The notes: generated by a model from the sequence alone, not told the origin. DNA of 64,000 bases from Opitutia bacterium ISCC 52 (GCA_014529675.2 CP076040.1:3863894-3927893); one strand, 5' to 3'. Shown: positions 35,475 to 44,685, counted from the first letter of the stretch. A program made the numbers and translations.

Positions 35475-36391
35475 AGCATACTCTCCCTTCCCTCTTCACC
35501 GGCTGTCCGTGCAAACACCCAGAGTCCGATCATCACGGTTAGCATTCCCAAGCAGGCAATGGCCGAACCAAAGGGCCAGTCACGGCTTTGCCCAAATTGC
35601 ATGCCAATCGCACTCCCTAACAACATGGTTTTGGAACCACCCAATAGATTTGGGATTACGAACTCTCCGGTGGCCGGAATAAACACCAGCAACATACCGG
35701 CCGATAGCCCGGGTTTGATTTGCGGTAAAAGCGCATGACGAAATACACGCCATCCATTGGCGCCCAAGTCCTTTGCCGCATCTACCAACGACCAATCAAC
35801 CTTTTCCACTGAGGCATAAAGCGGCAGTGCAAGGAAAGGCAGGTAGTTGGCCGTCATGGCCAGGAACACAGCAAAGGCACTCGGGTACAATCCCTCCCCG
35901 GGTTCCAGAAATCCGAAAGCCACGGCCACCTTCGAAAACCAGCTGTTGGATGACAACAAAACCTGCCAGGCGTATGTCCGAATTAACATGTTGGTCCAAA
36001 AAGGAATCAACAAAAGCATCAACCCGAGCAGCTTGTGATTCCGAGGAAGAGCGGCTATAAAGAAAGTCAAAGGCAAGGCTGCCAACACACAGAGCAACAC
36101 CGTTCCACCAGCCATCAAAAAGCTGCGCAAAATGATCTTCGGATACAGCGGATCAAAACCAAACGAACCGAAACCGACGAAGCGTTTAAAGTTTTCTAAG
36201 GTAAACTGCCATTCGATCTCACCGTAGGTTCCTCGGCTGCAAAAACTGATGACCAGAATGAAAATTAGCGGCAACAATAAAAACAACGTCACCCAGCCAA
36301 TACCCGGACCACTGATCAAGGCCGAGCGGATGAGTTCTCCCTTGACAGTGAGCTGCTCGCCGAATTTAAATTTCCTACTTTTCCCCTGCAT
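35471..36391 (-). CDS. potB: ABC importer permease (PotB-like)
   Basis: A 306-residue inner-membrane permease with six expected helices. RTYAWQVLLSSNSW and the VDAAKDLGANGWRVFRHALL coupling loop are PotB hallmarks; AGMLLVFIPATGEFVIPNLL follows. The start overlaps the ATPase stop by one base (TAATG). It pairs with PotC as the translocation channel. Confidence 0.93.
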   Translation of the reverse strand: MQGKSRKFKFGEQLTVKGELIRSALISGPGIGWVTLFLLLPLIFILVISFCSRGTYGEIEWQFTLENFKRFVGFGSFGFDPLYPKIILRSFLMAGGTVLLCVLAALPLTFFIAALPRNHKLLGLMLLLIPFWTNMLIRTYAWQVLLSSNSWFSKVAVAFGFLEPGEGLYPSAFAVFLAMTANYLPFLALPLYASVEKVDWSLVDAAKDLGANGWRVFRHALLPQIKPGLSAGMLLVFIPATGEFVIPNLLGGSKTMLLGSAIGMQFGQSRDWPFGSAIACLGMLTVMIGLWVFARTAGEEGRESML

Positions 36392-37467
36392 TAATCGTTC
36401 AATACGATGATTGCTTCCGCGGGTAAATATGCCGTCGTTTCACACCCCTGCCCCAGACTGTGTTCGGGGTGCTTTCGGTTCATGGCGACTGCTTGGAGTT
36501 TCTGATCGCCAGCGCTCAAATCATAGTGCGTTTCGGATCCTTTGTAGATCACTTGCTCAACACGGACAGTGCATTGATTGTCCGAGTTCTGACCATCGCC
36601 AGATCCCAGTTGAATTTTCTCCGGGCGAATGGCCAAGGTGAACTGATCTCTACCAGGATGCTCAGCGGCTACACGTAATTGCCCCAACTGCGTATCGACC
36701 AGCATTTCATTTCCATCGAACGACTTCACCGTAGCCTCAATCAAACTACAGGTTCCCAAAAACTGGCTAACAAAGCGCGTTTGCGGTTGCTCGTACAGGG
36801 ACTCAGCATCACCCAGTTGCTCGATCTTTCCATCGCACATCACCGCAATACGATCGCTCAATACCAGGGCTTCTTCCTGGTCATGGGTCACGTAGATAAA
36901 GGTGATTCCCAGGTTGCGTTGAAGATTCAATAGCTCCACTTGCAGTTGCTTCCTCAACTTTAAGTCCAGTGCTGCCAGAGGTTCGTCGAGCAACAACACT
37001 TTCGGTTCATTAACCACGGCCCGTGCCAAAGCGACCCGCTGCTTCTGCCCACCAGAAAGTTGATTCGGTTTTCTGTCGGCCAGATTTTTAATTTCCACCA
37101 GCGACATCACTCGGTCGACACGCTCGTCGATTTCGGTCTGCGATACCTTTTTCATCTTCAACCCGAAAGCAATGTTCTGCCTCACATTAAAATGCGGGAA
37201 CAAGGCATAGGATTGAAATACGGTATTAACTGGTCTTACATGAGCAGGAATATTCTCTGTATCTTCACCACCGATACATACGGTGCCTTCATCGCAAAAT
37301 TCAAGCCCCGCGATAATCCGCAAGAGCGTTGTCTTTCCGCATCCCGATGGACCCAACAAAGAGAAAAACTCCCCCTGCTTAATCGTCAAACTGACCCCAT
37401 CCAACGCGACGGTTTCGCCAAACCGCCGACTCACGTTCGTTATTTCTATATCAGAGTTACTTTCCAC
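36391..37467 (-). CDS. potA: ABC importer ATPase (PotA-like)
   Basis: The 358-residue ATPase that drives the importer. Walker A GPSGCGKTT at about 39-47, Q-loop FQSYALFPHFNVRQN, signature LSGGQKQR, Walker B VLLLDEPLAALD and the switch VTHDQEEAL are all intact. The C-terminal TOBE domain (from about residue 285) follows, with ALAIRPEKIQLG. It is the first gene of the transporter proper, starting 10 bp after the dioxygenase. Confidence 0.95.
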   Translation of the reverse strand: MESNSDIEITNVSRRFGETVALDGVSLTIKQGEFFSLLGPSGCGKTTLLRIIAGLEFCDEGTVCIGGEDTENIPAHVRPVNTVFQSYALFPHFNVRQNIAFGLKMKKVSQTEIDERVDRVMSLVEIKNLADRKPNQLSGGQKQRVALARAVVNEPKVLLLDEPLAALDLKLRKQLQVELLNLQRNLGITFIYVTHDQEEALVLSDRIAVMCDGKIEQLGDAESLYEQPQTRFVSQFLGTCSLIEATVKSFDGNEMLVDTQLGQLRVAAEHPGRDQFTLAIRPEKIQLGSGDGQNSDNQCTVRVEQVIYKGSETHYDLSAGDQKLQAVAMNRKHPEHSLGQGCETTAYLPAEAIIVLND

Positions 37468-37477
37468 AAATGACTAG

Positions 37478-38506
37478 TTAACCAATCTTCTTTAGTTTTT
37501 GATCCTTACCCTTTTTGGGGTGAATAGTAAGGGAGCTTACCGTTCCATTCTTAGCTTTTGCGAACGACAATTGTTTTCCATCGCTGCGGGCTCCGTAGGT
37601 GAAGCGTCCGTTTGCCAGAGGTCGGATTTCAACCTTGGGGAAATGCTCGTCGATTTCGACAAAGAGTTGGTGACCATTTCGAGTGACCGTGTAGGTCCGT
37701 TCGATTTTTTTAGCTTTTAAGAGATATTGCCCGACATAGGTATCCAATACCTCAGGATCGACAGCTGAGGGCACCACCTTCCTTAAGTGAAGGTTAAGGC
37801 TGAATATATTTCTCCTGCCCTCTTTGGGAACCACCGTCAAACGCTCCTGTTCTTCCACCGACAGATTACTTAATAGTATATCCGGTTCATTGAGTGGCTC
37901 TCCGGGGAAGTAGCACTGAGTAATCAACTCATGGTACCCACGCATGGAAATCTTGAAATGAATATGCGGCGTCCTATAGCCCGCTTCTTCATCCGCTTCA
38001 CCATCATGCAGGAAGGACAAGGGATAAAGCGCCGGCTTGATCGTTTTGAAGCCGTAGTTGCCTTTGTCATCGCTTACCGTTTGGCCGAAGCTTTGGAAAT
38101 TGGGATCTAAGGGGGCCGGATTCTTGTCCTCCACATGATTATAACGTCCGGCGGCATTGGCCTGCCAAATTTCAATGAATACACCCGGGACCGGATTACA
38201 GTCCTCATCGAGAATCTTTCCTCGGATACGGATGACTTCTCCTTTGGCACGTTCGGTATGCCCTCTGAGCATGGTCAGATCCAGGTCGGTATCATCCTGC
38301 TCATGGATGGGGTAAAAGGGGCCCATAACTTGATCGGCATAAACACCACAGGCAGCCTGATCTTTGGCTAGGGCCATGTTTCCGGTTACGGTTCCTGCGG
38401 TAGCGCCCAAGCCAATTTGGAGCATGGTACGACGATTGATCTTTTTAGGAGATGGTATAGGGAAGCCTTTCAATTTTACACAGAATGGAGAGAACAATAG
38501 ACCCAC
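37478..38506 (-). CDS. Exported intradiol ring-cleavage dioxygenase with C-terminal extra domain
   Basis: A 342-residue member of the catechol/protocatechuate intradiol dioxygenases, non-haem Fe(III) enzymes that open aromatic rings. The iron ligands are all present: Y122 (AGRYNH), Y161 (LYPLSF), H181 and H183 (TPHIHF). A twin-arginine signal (INRRTMLQIGLGATAGT) predicts export, as in the secreted branch of this family. Residues about 250-342 form a second, beta-rich region (YVGQYLLKAKKIERTYTVTR, then VEIRPLANGRFTYG) resembling the DUF3471-like extension of exported esterases. The gene lies 10 bp before potA on the same strand, so the enzyme and importer are probably co-expressed. The aromatic substrate is unknown. 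Confidence 0.88.
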   Translation of the reverse strand: MGLLFSPFCVKLKGFPIPSPKKINRRTMLQIGLGATAGTVTGNMALAKDQAACGVYADQVMGPFYPIHEQDDTDLDLTMLRGHTERAKGEVIRIRGKILDEDCNPVPGVFIEIWQANAAGRYNHVEDKNPAPLDPNFQSFGQTVSDDKGNYGFKTIKPALYPLSFLHDGEADEEAGYRTPHIHFKISMRGYHELITQCYFPGEPLNEPDILLSNLSVEEQERLTVVPKEGRRNIFSLNLHLRKVVPSAVDPEVLDTYVGQYLLKAKKIERTYTVTRNGHQLFVEIDEHFPKVEIRPLANGRFTYGARSDGKQLSFAKAKNGTVSSLTIHPKKGKDQKLKKIG

Positions 38507-38681
38507 AAGGGGATCCGTTAAAAATTACTTTATAAGCGGCCAAGTCCGAGGCAATCCTGGACTTCAGGAAGCGTGAAATTTGTAGGTTCATAGAGAGCGA
38601 GGAGTGGATCCTCTACTAACTCATGCGCCGTTCCGTGGGAAGGAGGGCCAAAAAATAATACTTTGATAGAAAAATTTAATC

Positions 38682-39550
38682 CTACTCTTCCTCAGTCGCT
38701 TCCCGGGATCCGCGACCCGTGCGCTCTCGTGGAGATTCCTCACCTTCAACCAGGTTACGTAACGCTCGGTTGGTTTCAATACGCTCGATGCGCTCTTCCA
38801 TTTCGGTCATGACGCCCTCCATGCCACGAACATCCATGATCCGTTCGAGCACGGCATTACCTTCCTCCTTGGTTTGCTCCCAAATGCTAAGAATGAATCG
38901 GGCTCGGTTGAGCTCTGGAACCACGTACTCCTTTAAATCAGATGCAAGAATGTCATCGACGATTTCCTGCAGTCGTTGGTCGCTTAAGTCGGGTTCGAGC
39001 ATGTTCTGCTGAGTAATAGGAACGTATTTGTAAATCACTCTTGGAAAGTCCGTGATGCGCACCTCCGATCGGTGTTCACGCTGTTTGGTCGTATGGAAAA
39101 AACGGGTGATGTTCAATCTGAGATTAATATCGCGAATCAAACTGAGCTTACCTGAGCCGAGTATTTCTTCGAATGTGGTCTGCTCCATGACGGGTTGTTC
39201 CCACCCAAAAGCCGAGGCAACCACCACCAATTGAAGAAACGCTTCAGGGTCGTCGATCGGCTTTCCGTTCAGGTAAGGCTCTACATCGATCAGTGCTTGC
39301 TCCTTACGCTGAACCGCGCGCTCGAACACAGAAATCCGTCGAAGGCTACTTTCCAGCTCTTCATTCAAGCGCACGAGGACCTGCTTCTCCTGGATACGCA
39401 TGATGCGGAAATTGTTCCAGTTGTTCAGCTGCAGCGCCAAGAGTACCCCGATAACAATGAGAAGATCTCACCCGCAGCATAGAGGATGTACTTACGTGTG
39501 CCTAAAGTGCCAAGCAGGTTGCGTCTGAGATTTCTGAGAAGTCGAAGCAT
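38682..39550 (-). pseudogene. DUF6090-type membrane protein, frameshifted
   Basis: The full gene would start at the ATG at 39550 (MLRLLRNLRRNLLGTLGTRK, YILYAAGEI) and continue as LIVIGVLLALQLNNWNNFRI in a second frame to a stop at 38682. A one-base loss at about 39461-39467, inside the membrane helix, breaks it. The intact part has a coiled-coil character (RIQEKQVLVRLNEELESSLR) and an Arg/Glu-rich end. The layout (short cytoplasmic start, YAxGEIxLxxxGxLxALQxxNWNN helix, periplasmic helical domain) is that of DUF6090 proteins. Function is not known for the family. A sequencing error cannot be excluded. Confidence 0.7.
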
Positions 39551-39756
39551 GGGAGAAGTTAACCACTAATGGACACCAATTGACACGAATAAATTCAATC
39601 AAAACCTGAACCCCGAGAGCCGGCGGAGCCGGGGACCGCCAGCCTTCGTTAAAACTTCGGCACGGCACGGCTTATCTACGCTTATGGTACGCTTAAATTT
39701 ATTTCAGTTTTATTATTAGCGTTAAATAAGCGTCCTTTAGCGGTTTAAAACTGTAT

Positions 39757-40506
39757 TCATCTTCTCTCCAATTCAACTTCGATCTCGGCCAGAAGCTCGT
39801 TCGCTTCTCCCATTTGAGTTGAGTACAAAAACTCAAGGAATTCTAAGCGATTTCGCTGAGGAATAATTAATCGGCGAAGGTCTGAATCGAAGACCGAGGC
39901 AACAACCGATTTTGCCATTTCGTCACTCATTGATTCAATCGAAGTATTGATAGCCCCACCCGTTCCTCAAGGAACCAAATCAAGGGTTAGCAACCCGTAC
40001 TTACCTTTCACAGCATCCCCTCGCCTTTCCGTATCATTATTGCGCAAGTAATAAGCACTAACGAGCTCTCGCAATTCGAGCTTTCGAATTAACTGAAGTT
40101 TGCCTGAGCTAACCAGATCATCGTAAGTAGTGATAGGCATTCGCGGCGTAGAATAACCAAAAGAACCCGATCGGACTACCGCGGTGAGAAATTCGTCATC
40201 ATCTGAAATAGGCTCTCCATTAAAAACGGAGGCAAAATGCTCCAACGCCTCTTTTGTCTTAGACAAGGCAGACGATTGAATTGAAGAAATGATTGCCACG
40301 TGCCGATTCACTTCATTGCTGATTCGAGTCAGAACTTCTCTCTCCTCGATGCGCTCCATTCGGCGATTGTTCCAGTTGCCAATCTGAAGTGCGATCAGGA
40401 TACCGACAACGATGAGCAGGATCTCGCCGATGGCGTAGAGGAAATACTTTTTAACGCTGTTCACTTGGATGAGGTCTTTGCGAATGATGCGGAGGAGATG
40501 GAGCAT
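39757..40506 (-). pseudogene. DUF6090-type membrane protein with an internal stop
   Basis: The second paralogue: MLHLLRIIRKDLIQVNSVKK, YFLYAIGEILLIVVGILIAL and QIGNWNNRRMERIEEREVL at the start. The frame hits TGA at 39967-39969 (after LLTLDLVP) but carries on without shift for 69 more codons that match the family (ESMSDEMAKSVVASVFDSDL, IPQRNRLEFLEFLYSTQM) to the stop at 39757. Reading through the TGA gives 249 residues, close to the other copy. The 179-residue product may still be made. Divergence from the neighbour is large, so this is an old duplication. Confidence 0.7.
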
Positions 40507-40887
40507 GGATTTAGGAGATGGAAGTTAAGAGGTAGAACGAATTACCATCAATACAATACGGAGAGCCAGCATTCGCCGGGGACCGCTCGATCACGCTTAT
40601 GGCACGCTTAATTTGAATACATATTTTTTTAGCGTTCTACCGAGGATTGAAAAGTCGACACTCCCCGGCGGTCAACCGACCGGAACATAAGCAAAGATGA
40701 GCGGTTAAAATATATTTTTTCATGAAAGAGGAAGAGAGTGTGTTGCCCGAGAAGAAGACCACCTGGCAGGAGAAGTAATGACTATCGAATCCGGGATTGA
40801 GTAATGAAACTCCCTATTGTTTAAAAAGCTTAGATATTCCAAACTCTTGGTTTGCACTAAAGAAACCAAGAAAGATAAAACCTACAA
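40507..40887. other. Intergenic stretch with the CGCTTAATG repeat family
   Basis: No gene. It holds GACCGCTCGATCACGCTTATGGCACGCTTAA-type words (40584-40612), AGCGTTCTACCGAGG and GAGCGGTTAAAATATAT (40702-40718), matching similar words at 39653-39745. The right 170 bp before the propeller gene is AT-rich and could carry its promoter. Confidence 0.55.
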
Positions 40888-42357
40888 ATGATATCTAATT
40901 TTCGAGCGGGGATCATCTTCCTTGTATTAACTTTTTATTTTACACTTTCAGTCAGTGCCAACTGGCCACAGTTCCGTGGATCGGATGGTCGCTCGATTGC
41001 CGACGGACAAACACTGCCATCCAGCATTGATCCTGAGAAACCACTTTGGAAAACGGCTCTGCCAACAGGGCATTCTTCTCCTGTAGTCTGGGGAGATACG
41101 ATTTTTCTAACTGGCTTCGAAGACATGCAGCTGATAATGCTCTGCGTTAGCCGATCCAACGGAGAAGTACTGTGGAGCCTTTTACGCCCATTGAAAGAGC
41201 TTCAACGCTACTCACATGAAGACAGCTCGCCTTCCGTACCAACACCTAGCACGGATGGTGAACGGGTAGCGTTTCTTTTTGGCGACTATGGTTTGATTAC
41301 CACCGACCTGGACGGAAAGGTGATCTGGGAAAAACAGTTTATTCCTGCGTCCTACGAGTTCGGATACGGTGCATCACCCACCCTCATAGATGGCAAACTA
41401 CTTATTAATTGTGACGGCGGTATTCGCTCTGGCCTGATGTGTCTGGATTTCGAGAGCGGAAAGGAAATCTGGTTCGCTGAAAGATCAGGAAAAATAATCA
41501 GCTACGCATCCCCGTTTGTCTGGGAAGACAATGGAACCACGAATATTCTTCAGGCAGGAACTGCTCAACTGGGATCGTACAATCTCGAAGATGGAAAATT
41601 TTTATGGGAAGTGGACAATCTGCCCGTATTCGTCTGTACAACCCCTACGGCTGACGAGAGGGGCGTCTATTTCGGCGCATGGACTACCGGCAATGTGGAT
41701 GGTAGCACCCGTGTCCGATCCACTTTCCCTGAGGATTTTCCATTAACCGATGAACAGGCGTCCGATCCGGAGGCATTTTTTGCGCGATTCGACAGTAATC
41801 AGGACCGTAAGATCTCACGTGAAGAACTACCACCGAGTAGAATGAGAGAAGCCTTCAATTATCTCGATACGAATGCCTCTGGCTTAGTTGATTTCGAGGA
41901 ACTGGCACCCTCTTTTATAGATGACGATCCAGAAACTAAGTTTGGAAGAAATGTATTTGTATCTATCAAACCGGGAGGACGGGGAAACATAACAGACACG
42001 CATGTGAATTGGGAAAAACGAAAAAATATACCTTACGTTTCTTCTCCCCTACTTTATCAGAACCGGCTCTACCTCGTTAAGAAAGGTGGCACGGTTTCTT
42101 GTCTCGATCCCAGTTCGGGAGTTGCCTATTACGAGCGCAAGCGACTGGGATCATCCGGCGAGTATTACGCCTCACCTATCGGTGTGGACAACAAGATTCT
42201 CATCGCATCCGAACCAGGAAAACTCATCATCCTCAAGGCCTCTGACGAATTCGAGATTCTCGAAAGCGTGGACATGAATGAATCCATAAAAGCCAGCCCG
42301 GCGATCGTGGATAATCATTTGTATGTGCGGACGGATCAGCATCTGTACGCGTTTTAA
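40888..42357 (+). CDS. Exported PQQ-type beta-propeller protein with an EF-hand insert
   Basis: A 489-residue secreted protein (signal FRAGIIFLVLTFYFTLSVSA). It starts with NWPQFRGSDGRSIAD, the usual lead of the PQQ-like/BamB-type propellers of planctomycetes and verrucomicrobia. Propeller strands with DGKVIWEKQF, ESGKEIWFAE and GSYNLEDGKFLWEVD follow. In the middle two calcium-binding EF-hand loops appear, DSNQDRKISREE and DTNASGLVDFEE, before the propeller resumes (PYVSSPLLYQNRLYLVKKGG). Function is probably structural or enzyme-like at the cell envelope. No PQQ-binding site can be proved. Confidence 0.85.
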   Translation: MISNFRAGIIFLVLTFYFTLSVSANWPQFRGSDGRSIADGQTLPSSIDPEKPLWKTALPTGHSSPVVWGDTIFLTGFEDMQLIMLCVSRSNGEVLWSLLRPLKELQRYSHEDSSPSVPTPSTDGERVAFLFGDYGLITTDLDGKVIWEKQFIPASYEFGYGASPTLIDGKLLINCDGGIRSGLMCLDFESGKEIWFAERSGKIISYASPFVWEDNGTTNILQAGTAQLGSYNLEDGKFLWEVDNLPVFVCTTPTADERGVYFGAWTTGNVDGSTRVRSTFPEDFPLTDEQASDPEAFFARFDSNQDRKISREELPPSRMREAFNYLDTNASGLVDFEELAPSFIDDDPETKFGRNVFVSIKPGGRGNITDTHVNWEKRKNIPYVSSPLLYQNRLYLVKKGGTVSCLDPSSGVAYYERKRLGSSGEYYASPIGVDNKILIASEPGKLIILKASDEFEILESVDMNESIKASPAIVDNHLYVRTDQHLYAF

Positions 42358-42372
42358 TTTTTTCCTTTCTTA

Positions 42373-42574
42373 CTCGTCCTCCTACTTAATCTCCTACTTA
42401 ATCTCCTACTTTCGAACTTAACATCACCCTACGGCAACTTCATGCTCCGAAAAAAAATCGATCCGACACAGTAGTCGATGGCTTCCTATCGGTAGAGAAA
42501 GACGAAGACAAAGAGGATTTATCCAGGCGTAAGCCTGGGTTAAAAAAAGTAGGAGATTAAGTAGGAGGACGAGC
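42373..42574. repeat. Inverted-repeat element of the purine tract family
   Basis: The 27-base arms 42373-42399 and 42548-42574 are perfect inverted copies (CTCGTCCTCCTACTTAATC... and its complement), with about 148 bp between. The layout resembles a MITE-like element with the CTCCTACTTAAT words of the spacer repeats as its ends. The inside has no ORF; a small CCAGGCGTAAGCCTGG hairpin lies near 42524-42539. Confidence 0.75.
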
Positions 42575-42581
42575 AAGATTT

Positions 42582-43259
42582 CTAAGCCAAACGATCACCC
42601 ACATACAACATATAGGCGGCACGCTTGGCTCGTTCATGAACTTTGGCGGGGACGGCCTTCACCTTGAACCCCACTCTTCCAAAACGAGGTTCGAACATGG
42701 GCTCTGGACCCGCGGACCAGAAGATGACTCGGCCTTTTGGTTTGAGCGCAGAGCGAATGGCCCTGAGTCCAGTATTCGAATACAGAGAGAAATTGTTTTT
42801 GACCACTTGCGCCACGGGACCGTTGTCAACGTCGAGCATGATCGAATCGTAGGTTCCTGGCTTGGCTTTGCGAATCAGGTTGCTGGCATTTTGAATACGA
42901 ATCTTGACTCGATCATGATCTACCAAGGAGCCGTTAAGCGATTGCATATGCTCACGATTCCATTCTTCCATGGCCGGAAGAAGTTCGGCTACCTCGACAA
43001 TGGTTTTATCTGAGGAAAACCTGAGAGCGGTTTTCAGAGTACATCCCAGACCGAGACCACCGATCAGAACCCGGGATTCTTTTTCACGATTGAGTCGATC
43101 TACTCCCAGCTGGCCAAGCAGCTCTTCAGAGGTGCTGGCCCGGGAATGCATGATCTCCGCCCCATCCAAACTGATGGAATAATCCCCGTCGTGCTCGAAC
43201 AGAGACATGGTGCCTCCGTCAGGGGTTTTGGTTTCAGCCAGCTTGATGTGTGGTTTCAT
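42582..43259 (-). CDS. Spermidine synthase-like methyltransferase-fold protein
   Basis: From the ATG at 43259 it is 225 residues (the frame adds 4 codons). It has a Rossmann methyltransferase fold: VLIGGLGLGCTL for the cofactor, KTIVEVAELLPAMEEW for the acidic beta-2 loop, and YDSIMLDVDNGP as the DxD-like post-motif. The N-terminal HDGDYSISLDGAEIMHS matches the start of spermidine synthase-type proteins. It lacks the long N-terminal beta barrel, so the substrate is unclear. The gene is alone on this strand, with the CPBP protease gene beyond its 5' end. Confidence 0.8.
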   Translation of the reverse strand: MKPHIKLAETKTPDGGTMSLFEHDGDYSISLDGAEIMHSRASTSEELLGQLGVDRLNREKESRVLIGGLGLGCTLKTALRFSSDKTIVEVAELLPAMEEWNREHMQSLNGSLVDHDRVKIRIQNASNLIRKAKPGTYDSIMLDVDNGPVAQVVKNNFSLYSNTGLRAIRSALKPKGRVIFWSAGPEPMFEPRFGRVGFKVKAVPAKVHERAKRAAYMLYVGDRLA

Positions 43260-43384
43260 GACGGACCACACCGGTGGAAATCAAAACTATTTGCAAATTA
43301 TTTAGCACACAATGATCCTGGGATCACTGAGCACCAGCTCGGCAATACAAAGCTAAGCTGGAGCTTGGCGTTCCCGGGCAATAC

Positions 43385-44143
43385 CTAAGATGGGAGTAGC
43401 AGGTAGAAAATCGTATAGTTCATGCCGAGGTTATAAAAGGAATGCCCGAGGATCGCGGGAATGAGCGAATCGTATTTCACCCGTAGCCAACTAAAACCCA
43501 CACTTGCAACGATCATCAACATCCACCAAAGGAATCCAGAGATCCAAAATACATTCAAGCCCTCCTCGTAGAAATCAATCCCATGGTGGAATAAATGCAC
43601 GGTGGCAAAAAGGAAGGCACTAATCCCAACACCCCATACGATGCCCCAGCGATCTTGAACCACTCGTTGAATACAGCCACGAAACAGGATTTCCTCACCA
43701 ATCGGTGAAAAAATCATAGCTGGGATAGTGAACATCCAAAACAGTTTATTCCTTGGCATTTGCAGGACTCGTTCGTCCTGAAGAAAAGTGGCTGCAATTG
43801 ATTGGAACCAATGCTGAGCTGAATCGCCATAAAACAGAACTCCTATCCAGTAGCAGACGAGGGCTAATATCAACCCCAACAACGGGGCCGATATGCCCCA
43901 ACCAAATCCTTTGGGCAAGGTAAGCCCGATCTCCCTCCGGCCTTGATGGGTTAAAAATACCCATGGGACAAACCACATTAGCAGGAAGCCCAGCATTATA
44001 ATCTGCCCGGGCCCTCCACCAATGGTTCCGTATGCCCGGAAGAGTGTCAGGATGAGTAACACGATGCCGAGAAGGATTAACCCGTTCTGACAAATATTTC
44101 GCCACAGAGGGCGTATCTCTATATTAGAATCTTTCAGGCTCAT
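43385..44143 (-). CDS. CPBP-family intramembrane metalloprotease
   Basis: A 252-residue multi-pass membrane protease of the CAAX/bacteriocin-processing (CPBP, Abi) family. The catalytic set is complete: E150, E151 and R155 in GEEILFRG, H183 in FATVHLFHH, and H234 with N238 in LGHSFYNLG. Seven or more hydrophobic segments are visible. Substrates are unknown; relatives process prenylated or peptide targets, and in some bacteria they confer bacteriocin immunity. No bacteriocin gene lies nearby. Confidence 0.9.
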   Translation of the reverse strand: MSLKDSNIEIRPLWRNICQNGLILLGIVLLILTLFRAYGTIGGGPGQIIMLGFLLMWFVPWVFLTHQGRREIGLTLPKGFGWGISAPLLGLILALVCYWIGVLFYGDSAQHWFQSIAATFLQDERVLQMPRNKLFWMFTIPAMIFSPIGEEILFRGCIQRVVQDRWGIVWGVGISAFLFATVHLFHHGIDFYEEGLNVFWISGFLWWMLMIVASVGFSWLRVKYDSLIPAILGHSFYNLGMNYTIFYLLLPS

Positions 44144-44174
44144 TTCTTAATTACGAAGTATCACGCCGTCAAAG

Positions 44175-44605
44175 TTAGGTAAGCTTTTTCATGAACTGAA
44201 CCACTCGAAAGGTTTCCTTGAAATCATTTGCCTGATGGAACTTAATAGCCTCGGCATTGTGCAACTCCGCATCGGAGCCCATTTCTGTACAGCCCTGATC
44301 TTTCATCCATTGCATGGCCGCTTCCATCAATCGCCTTGAAAGACCACGCCCCCGATACTCCGGGAAGATACAGATACCTTCCATGTATCCAACGGGAGAC
44401 GACAAGCAGCCATCAACCACAATGCGTAAAGAGGCCTCGAGGAAGCCTGCAACCTTGGAATTCTCTTCTATAAAGAAACAAACTCGGGGTCACGGAGCCA
44501 GATATTGATATCCTCTTAATGAACCGCATCAGGACAACCGTCATAGACGATTTCTCGTAATTCTTTCCAAATCGGACGGTCTTCTTCTGTAGCAGTACGA
44601 ATCAC
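44175..44605 (-). pseudogene. GNAT acetyltransferase (aminoglycoside 6'-N-acetyltransferase-like), disrupted
   Basis: The end is normal: SPVGYMEGICIFPEYRGRGL is the acetyl-CoA site, and DAELHNAEAIKFHQANDFKE closes the fold as in AAC(6')-I relatives. Upstream, starting from a GTG at 44605 (IRTATEEDRPIWKELREIV), the frame meets TAA at 44516-44518 and then shifts at about 44478-44490 before FFIEENSKVAGFLEASLRIV. Two lesions mean this is a pseudogene and not a single error. Only an 81-residue tail could be made, without the N-terminal domain. Confidence 0.75.
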
Positions 44606-44685
44606 ATTCTCAAAATCGAGGCATCTGTAGCGCTGCGCAAGGTATTAACTTGCACAGCACTCACGAAATTTCATCTTTCAATCCT

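Noticed and set aside
43385-44143. CPBP protease as part of a bacteriocin or phage-defence system
   Set aside because: No bacteriocin, immunity or Abi partner genes nearby; neighbours are unrelated single genes.
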